Shown here piece by piece: positions 58,751 to 64,000 of a DNA stretch of 64,000 nt; within the stretch, counting starts at the first letter, position 1, and the number at the start of each line of letters is the position of its first letter. The stretch comes from Candidatus Phosphoribacter baldrii. GTDB lineage: Bacteria > Actinomycetota > Actinomycetes > Actinomycetales > Dermatophilaceae. Under the pieces are notes generated by a model, which did not search any database, had not been told where the DNA came from, and saw nothing but the letters and a program-made list of their open reading frames with translations. A program made the translations under genes and the position numbers. The stretch covers positions 496,001 to 560,000 of the forward strand of contig JADIZV010000004.1 of assembly GCA_016704565.1 (NCBI GenBank), given 5' to 3'.

Positions 58751-60079
58751 TTATAGCCAGGTGCGCGGGTTGACGAAACTGCCGTCTTCGAGAGTCTCGA
58801 AGTGCAGGTGACAGCCGGTCGAGAGCCCCGTCGTCCCCGAGTAGCCGATGAGCTGACCGCGCCCGACCGCTCCACCGAACGCCACGATCGAGGTGAGGTG
58901 GTTGTAGGTCGTCACGAGGTCGACATCGCGCTGGATCCCGTGGTCGATGACGATGCTGTTGCCGTAGCCACCTCGCCAGCCGGCCCGGATCACCCGACCG
59001 GGGGCGGCGGCATACACGGGGGTGCCGCACGCGACGGCGAAGTCCATCCCGGAGTGCAGTCGGTAGTAATGCAGGATCGGGTGGTAGCGCATGCCGTACT
59101 CGGACGAGATCCGAGCCCCGCGCACCGGCACGTCGAGGTAGCCGGCTCCGGTGGAGGGCCGATCCGTGGTCGACCCGGCAGGCGAGGGCTTGCCGGCGCG
59201 CTTGGCGGCCTCCGCGGCCGCCTTGCGTTTGGCTTCCTCCTCGCGGGCGATCCGGGCCTGTTCGATGAGCAGCACCTGCAGCCGCTGCTGCTCGGCCTCG
59301 GCCTCGGCCAGCTGGGCCTGCTCGGCCGCCTTGCGGCTTTCGACTTCGGCCGCGAACCCGCTCTGCTTGGCCACGAGTGCATCAAGGGAAGCCTTGGCGG
59401 CGGCGGCGTCCGCCTCGGCGGTCTTGGCGGCCGCCAGGGTCGCCTCCGCCTGACGCTTGAGCGCCGTCACCTCGACCTGGACCGCATCGAGGTAGGCCCG
59501 CGTGGCGTCGCCATCGGCCTTGGCGGTCGCGAGGTCGTTGAGCGCCTGGTTGGTCAGTGCCGTGACCGTGTCGGCCAGCACGAGGCGGGTGGCGAAGTCG
59601 TCGGCGCTCGTGGCGCCCAGCGCCACCGACAACTGCCCGACCGAGCCCCCTTGGAACATATCGGCGGCGAACGCATCCAGCGTGCGCTGCGTCTCGTCGC
59701 GGGTGGTCATGTTGCGGTCGAGCTTCTCCTGGGCGCGGGCGACATTGGCCTCGGCGACGGCGAGCGCGGCCCCCACCTCGGCGTTGCGTCGCGCAGCCGC
59801 GCGGGAGGCGGCTTCGGCCACCGCCAGCCGGTTGCGGGCGGCCGGCATGAGGGCCTGCGTCTCGGCGAGGGCCAGGTATGCCGCCGCCAGTTCGGCGGAG
59901 GTGTCCTCCAGGGCCTGGGCCAGGGCGGCGACCTGGCGGTCGGCGGCCTTCTTGTCGTCGGCCGTGTCCGCCGACGCCGTGGGGGCGACCAGCAGGCTGG
60001 CGGCGCACACCAGCGCCAGCCCGGCGGCATACAGACGAGCCGCCCGGCCGGGTGCAACCTTCGTGCGCATCCGTCCCAT
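58751..60079 (-). CDS. M23-family peptidase with coiled-coil domain (EnvC/NlpD-like)
   Basis: 442 aa from ATG 60079 (60070 possible). Signal peptide (LYAAGLALVCAASLLVAPTASA), then about 270 residues of Ala/Glu-rich coiled coil, and a C-terminal LytM domain: ISSEYGMRYHPILHYYRLHS with GMDFAVACGTP, then GCHLHFETLEDG. Zn ligands (HSGMD, HLH) are complete, so it may be an active endopeptidase. It lies next to ftsEX; in actinobacteria FtsEX controls such a hydrolase (RipC, EnvC roles). Function in septal wall cleavage is inferred. Confidence 0.87.
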   Translation of the reverse strand: MGRMRTKVAPGRAARLYAAGLALVCAASLLVAPTASADTADDKKAADRQVAALAQALEDTSAELAAAYLALAETQALMPAARNRLAVAEAASRAAARRNAEVGAALAVAEANVARAQEKLDRNMTTRDETQRTLDAFAADMFQGGSVGQLSVALGATSADDFATRLVLADTVTALTNQALNDLATAKADGDATRAYLDAVQVEVTALKRQAEATLAAAKTAEADAAAAKASLDALVAKQSGFAAEVESRKAAEQAQLAEAEAEQQRLQVLLIEQARIAREEEAKRKAAAEAAKRAGKPSPAGSTTDRPSTGAGYLDVPVRGARISSEYGMRYHPILHYYRLHSGMDFAVACGTPVYAAAPGRVIRAGWRGGYGNSIVIDHGIQRDVDLVTTYNHLTSIVAFGGAVGRGQLIGYSGTTGLSTGCHLHFETLEDGSFVNPRTWL

Positions 60080-60191
60080 GAGAATCACCAGTCCCCTTGG
60101 TACCACACTCGAGGCGCCCGACAGCCCCAGAGCGCCGGCGAATCGGCGCCGTCCCCGCGAACCGGGCTGTCGAGGCTCACCATCCCCTGCC

Positions 60192-61100
60192 TCACACCCG
60201 AAGATACCGGCGCAGGGTGAACCACGAGGTGAGAACCGCCACGAAGGCGACGCCACCCACGACCCACGGGGCAACGGCGATGACGTCGGTCATGCCGATG
60301 AAGGCCGTGTCGACCAGGGCCTTGCTCAGATATCCGCCGACGCCGTAGCGAACGGTGGCCCACAGCAGTCCCATGGCCAAGGTGGCACCCACGAGCGAGG
60401 ACACCAGGGTCTCGAGCATGAACGGCAACTGGATGGTCGCGTTGGACGCCCCGACCAGTCGCATGATCCCCGTCTCGCGGCGGCGGGAGAAGGCCGTCTG
60501 ACGGATCGTCGTGGCCATGAGCAGGATCGCGCAGAGCACCATGAGCCCCGACAGGGCGATGGCCCCCCAGGAGACGGCGTTCATGAACGCGAAGAACCGG
60601 TCGAGCAACTGCTTCTGGTCCTGCACCCGCCCCACGCCCGGAGCGCCCTGGAACGAGGACACGATGACGTCGTACTTCCCGGCGTCGGTGAGCGACACGC
60701 GGAACGAGTCGGCGAAGGCCCGCTCGGTGGCCTGCTCGGCCAACGGCGAGTTCTTGAACTGCTCCTTGAACCGCTTGAACGCCTCGGCCTGGCTCTCGTA
60801 GAAGACATCCTTGACCGGGGGCTTCATCTGCTCGAGCTGGGCCTTGATCTGCTCACGCTGGGTGGGCGTCGTGGCCTTCCCGCCGCACGCGGGATACTGC
60901 GAGCCGTCAACGCACAAGAAGATCGAGACCTGGACCCGGTCGTACCAGTAGTCCTTCATCGTGTCGACCTGGCGTTGGGCCAGCAGGCCGAGCCCGAGCA
61001 GGTACATCGAGATCATCGTCACGAGGACGACCGACACGGCCATCGACAGGTTGCGCCGCAGCCCCGTGCCGAGCTCGCCCAGGATGAAGCCCGCCCGCAT
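60192..61100 (-). CDS. ftsX: Cell-division ABC transporter-like permease FtsX
   Basis: 302 aa, four helices with the large extracellular loop after the first (SIFLCVDGSQYPACGG and ESQAEAFKRFKEQFKNSP). MRAGFILGELGTGLRRNLSM is typical; GIMRLVGASNATIQLPFMLE is the conserved cytoplasmic coupling loop. With FtsE it activates the periplasmic hydrolase. ATG at 61100. Confidence 0.94.
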   Translation of the reverse strand: MRAGFILGELGTGLRRNLSMAVSVVLVTMISMYLLGLGLLAQRQVDTMKDYWYDRVQVSIFLCVDGSQYPACGGKATTPTQREQIKAQLEQMKPPVKDVFYESQAEAFKRFKEQFKNSPLAEQATERAFADSFRVSLTDAGKYDVIVSSFQGAPGVGRVQDQKQLLDRFFAFMNAVSWGAIALSGLMVLCAILLMATTIRQTAFSRRRETGIMRLVGASNATIQLPFMLETLVSSLVGATLAMGLLWATVRYGVGGYLSKALVDTAFIGMTDVIAVAPWVVGGVAFVAVLTSWFTLRRYLRV

Positions 61101-61911
61101 CAGCGCTGCCCCCCGTCCGCGTCAGCATTCGCATCGTTGTCCGCGGCTCGTGCTCCCGGGCCAGCCTCGGGTCAGGGTCCGGTGGCGTGGCGTGGTCCTC
61201 GACTCGGATCACGGGGATCGCCGACGTCGTGGTCCCGTAGTCACCGCCGGCCTCGTCCCGCACGAGCTTGCCGGCGTCCAGCTCGACGACCCGTTTGCGG
61301 AAGTCGTTGACGAGCTCGTGGTCGTGGGTGGCCATGACCACCGTCGTCCCCGACCGGTTGATCCGCTCGAGGAGCAGGAGGATCTCGCGGCTGGTGGCCG
61401 GGTCGAGGTTGCCCGTGGGCTCGTCCGCCAACAGGATGGTCGGCTTGTTGACGATGGCCCGGGCGATCGCCACCCGTTGCTGCTCGCCACCGGAGAGCTG
61501 GTGTGGAAGGCGCTTCTCCTTGCCCTCCAGGCCCACGACGCGCAGCGTCTCGGGGACCGTCTGGCGAATGGTGGCCCGCGACCGGCCGATGACCTGCAGC
61601 GCGAAGGCGACGTTCTGGAACACGGTCTTGTTGGGCAACAGCCGGAAGTCCTGGAAGACCGTGCCGATCTCGCGGCGCAGCAGTGGCACCCGACGGTCGG
61701 GCAGTGTCCGCAGTTCCCGGCCCGCGACGAGCACGCTGCCAGAGGTGACCCGCTCCTCGCGGATGGCCAGTCGCAACAACGTCGACTTGCCCGACCCCGA
61801 GCTGCCGACGATGAACACGAACTCGCCGCGCTCCACCTCGAGCGACACCTCGGACAAGGCCGGTCGGGTGGCCTTGGCATAGGTCTTGGTGACGGTGTCG
61901 AACAGGATCAT
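61100..61911 (-). pseudogene. ftsE: Cell-division ATP-binding protein FtsE, apparent frameshift near its end
   Basis: The ATPase core is intact: VGSSGSGKST, LSGGEQQRVAIARAI, LLADEPTGNLD and MATHDHEL. The uncorrected frame runs on to 60907 and would overlap ftsX by 194 bp. Adding one base in the GGG run at 61169-61171 restores a frame ending ...DANADADGGQR with TGA at 61100-61102, overlapping the ftsX start as usual. The gene is probably functional and the sequence carries a one-base error. About 270 aa, longer than E. coli FtsE because of an acidic C-terminal tail. Confidence 0.85.
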
Positions 61912-62156
61912 CCGTGAGTTCTCCGGTCGGGGCAGCCTGGTCCCAGGGCGCGCGCGGTTACCTGGTGTGGTTCGAGGGTAGTTGAGTGACTGGTGAAACC
62001 ACAGTTACGCGCGTGGCTGGCGTGGCGCGAGGGGTATGCCGCTCGCTCACCCGACCGGGCGGCATACCGGCCCGGGCGGGTTGGGGAAACCGCGTTGCGC
62101 GGCTCTCTGCCGCCCTCAGTTATCTTGACATCAAGATACTTCGGAGAGGGGACGCG
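61912..62156. other. Divergent promoter region between ftsE and the MFS gene
   Basis: 245 bp with no gene. It contains an inverted pair of GTATGCCG words (62033 and 62061, 18 bp apart) that could form a hairpin, and the palindrome at 62121. Confidence 0.5.
62121..62138. promoter_or_regulatory. 18-bp palindrome, MarR-family operator candidate
   Basis: tatcttgacatcaagata: arms TATCTTGA and TCAAGATA around CA, as in many actinobacterial MarR sites. It lies 18 bp before the MFS start and overlaps the likely promoter. No MarR gene is in the window. Confidence 0.6.
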
Positions 62157-63411
62157 ATGAGCGGCCAGGACGGCGAGCAGGCGCTGACCCGGCGCGGCAT
62201 CCCCCTCGACCCACAGTTGCGGGTTCTGGCCATCGGAGCCTTCGCCACCCGCTTCGGAAGCGGGGCGGTGATGACCACCTCCGCCATCTACTTCACCCGC
62301 CACCAGGGCTTCACGCCCGCCGAGGTGGCATTCGCGGTCTCGGTCGCCGCGGCGGCCGCCCTGCTCTGGCCGCCTGCCGGCCGGTCACCTCGGCGACACC
62401 CAGGGCCCGCGGGAGGTCCTGGTCTGGCTGATGATCGCCCAGGCCTTCGCTACGCCCCTACCGGTCCTGGCCAGCTCGCCCTGGTCGCTCGCGGTCCTGC
62501 TCGGTGCCGAGGCGGCCCTCGCGTCGTCGGTCAACGCGGTCCGCAACGGTGTCATCGCCCAGGTGGGCATCGGCGGACAGGGTGTGCGATTCAAGGCCTA
62601 CCTGCGCGCGGTGACCAACAGCGCGATCGCGCTCGGCTCGGTCGTCGGCGGGATCGCGCTGGCGCTGGACACGCGGGCGGCATACGTGACCGCCTTCGTC
62701 CTGGCGGGCGTGTTGACGGCCTTCGCCGCCTGGAACGGCACCCGGTTGGCCCACCTGCCGGCGTATCGACGTGCGGCGGGCGAGCCGCGCCTCGGGGTCC
62801 TGCGGGACCTGCCGTTCGTCGCCGTCGTCGTCAGCACGTCGCTGTTCTCACTGCACTTCGTCGCCGCGGAGCTGGGGCTGGCCCTGTTCATCTCGCAGAG
62901 CACGCTGGCGCCGCAGGTCATGGTTGCGGTGCTGATGCTCGTCAACACGGTGGCGGTGGCGGCCTTCCAGGTGCGGATGTCGCGGGGCGCGGAGTCGGTC
63001 ACCACGGGTGGGCGGGCGATGATCCGTGGTGGCGTGCTCATCGCCGTCGGGTTCACGGTCATGGGCCTCGCCGAGGGGAGTCCCGCGACGGTGGCCGTAG
63101 CCGTCCTGCTCGCCGGAGCCTGCGTCCACGTCGTCGGCGAGATGATCGGGTCAGGCGGGCAATGGGCCCTGCAGATGGGGCTCGCGCCGCACGAACGCCA
63201 GGGCCAGTACCAGGGCTTCACCAGCCTCGGCTTCGCCCTGATGAACGTCATCGGACCCCCGCTTGTCACCCTGCTGTGCGTCCACGGCGGGCGAACGGGG
63301 TGGATCGCCATGGGCGCGATCGTGCTCGCCTCGGGGATCGCCGCGCAGGTGCTCGGACGATGGGCGTTGGCCAACCGGACGGCATACGGAGTGACGACGC
63401 ACTCCGGCTGA
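62157..63411 (+). pseudogene. MFS transporter, frameshifted
   Basis: The first frame (ATG 62157, MSGQDGEQALTRRG; LRVLAIGAFATRFGSGAVMT) and the second (AGHLGDTQGPREVLVWLMIA to VLGRWALANRTAYG) make one 12-helix MFS protein of about 417 aa. They join at about 62362-62372, where one base too many separates AAAL from GRLPAGHLGD. Not a homopolymer. GGAGAGGGG precedes the ATG. The upstream palindrome suggests drug-responsive control. Error or real mutation cannot be told apart here. Confidence 0.75.
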
Positions 63412-63482
63412 GCGGGTGGTCACCTGGGTGCGGCCGGTATGCCGCCCGCCCACCTCCCAGCCTCAGCCGCCGGACCCAGTCC

Positions 63483-64000
<518 letters not shown>

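Noticed and set aside
60907..61099. FtsE reading through to 60907 as a genuine long C terminus overlapping ftsX
   Set aside because: The extra segment is ftsX DNA in the wrong frame. One added base restores a stop overlapping the ftsX start.
1131..63443. Reading GTATGCCG as a Chi or KOPS/FtsK-orienting sequence
   Set aside because: Those words are strongly strand-biased relative to replication. Here the two orientations are almost equal and interspersed.

Overview
The window is high-G+C (about 70 %) DNA with short intergenic gaps, frequent ATGA/GTGA stop-start overlaps and many GTG starts. MptB, a tmRNA tag ending in FALAA, the SmpB-FtsX-FtsE-PrfB order, F420-type LLM oxidoreductases and NAPRT/ClpS/DUF2017/MurI/RNase PH/RdgB synteny point to an actinobacterium, probably Micrococcales (Intrasporangiaceae/Dermatophilaceae-like). 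That placement is inferred from gene content only.

Layout. 1-3325: end of an NAD-linked molybdenum formate dehydrogenase operon (beta fragment, alpha, delta). 3.3-15.1 kb: LLM oxidoreductase, hydrolase, 2H phosphoesterase, EttA, a paralogous SSB, two dynamin-like GTPases, tRNA-Arg, a PrsW protease, oligoribonuclease, tRNA-His and a CopC protein. 15.17-21.09 kb: a 5.9-kb integrative element in the 3' end of tRNA-Lys, bounded by 41-bp direct repeats, with a tyrosine integrase, an excisionase-like protein and mostly unrecognised genes. 21.1-25.2 kb: GroES-like protein, peroxiredoxin and a CbiMNQO-type metal transporter around a Fur/Zur-like palindrome, then tRNA-Leu. 25.2-32.2 kb: YedY-like molybdoenzyme, RdgB, RNase PH, MBL hydrolase, MurI, DUF2017, ClpS, NAPRT. 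32.3-47.1 kb: secreted beta-helix protein, nicotinamidase, fumarylacetoacetase, an Lrp regulator divergent from a transsulfuration enzyme, an amylase-family enzyme, tryptophanase/tyrosine phenol-lyase, VanW, MetZ and rhodanese. 47.2-64 kb: YqgE, a repeat-rich DEAD-box helicase, thioredoxin, tmRNA, MptB, transporters, SmpB, an M23 peptidase, FtsX/FtsE, and the 3' part of prfB.

The most striking signal is an 8-bp word, GTATGCCG (reverse CGGCATAC). I count about 104 copies by eye (53 in one orientation, 51 in the other), against roughly 2 expected by chance. It sits in coding and non-coding DNA, in several reading frames, and sometimes as inverted pairs. It is nearly absent from the integrated element. 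This looks like a genome-wide iterated word such as a DNA uptake sequence, but the window holds no competence genes to test that.

Several genes carry apparent single-base frameshifts, several of them in runs of G or C: a GTPase (one clear, one possible), the GroES-like gene, vanW, ftsE and an MFS gene. Sequencing error is the likeliest cause, so these are annotated as single interrupted genes.
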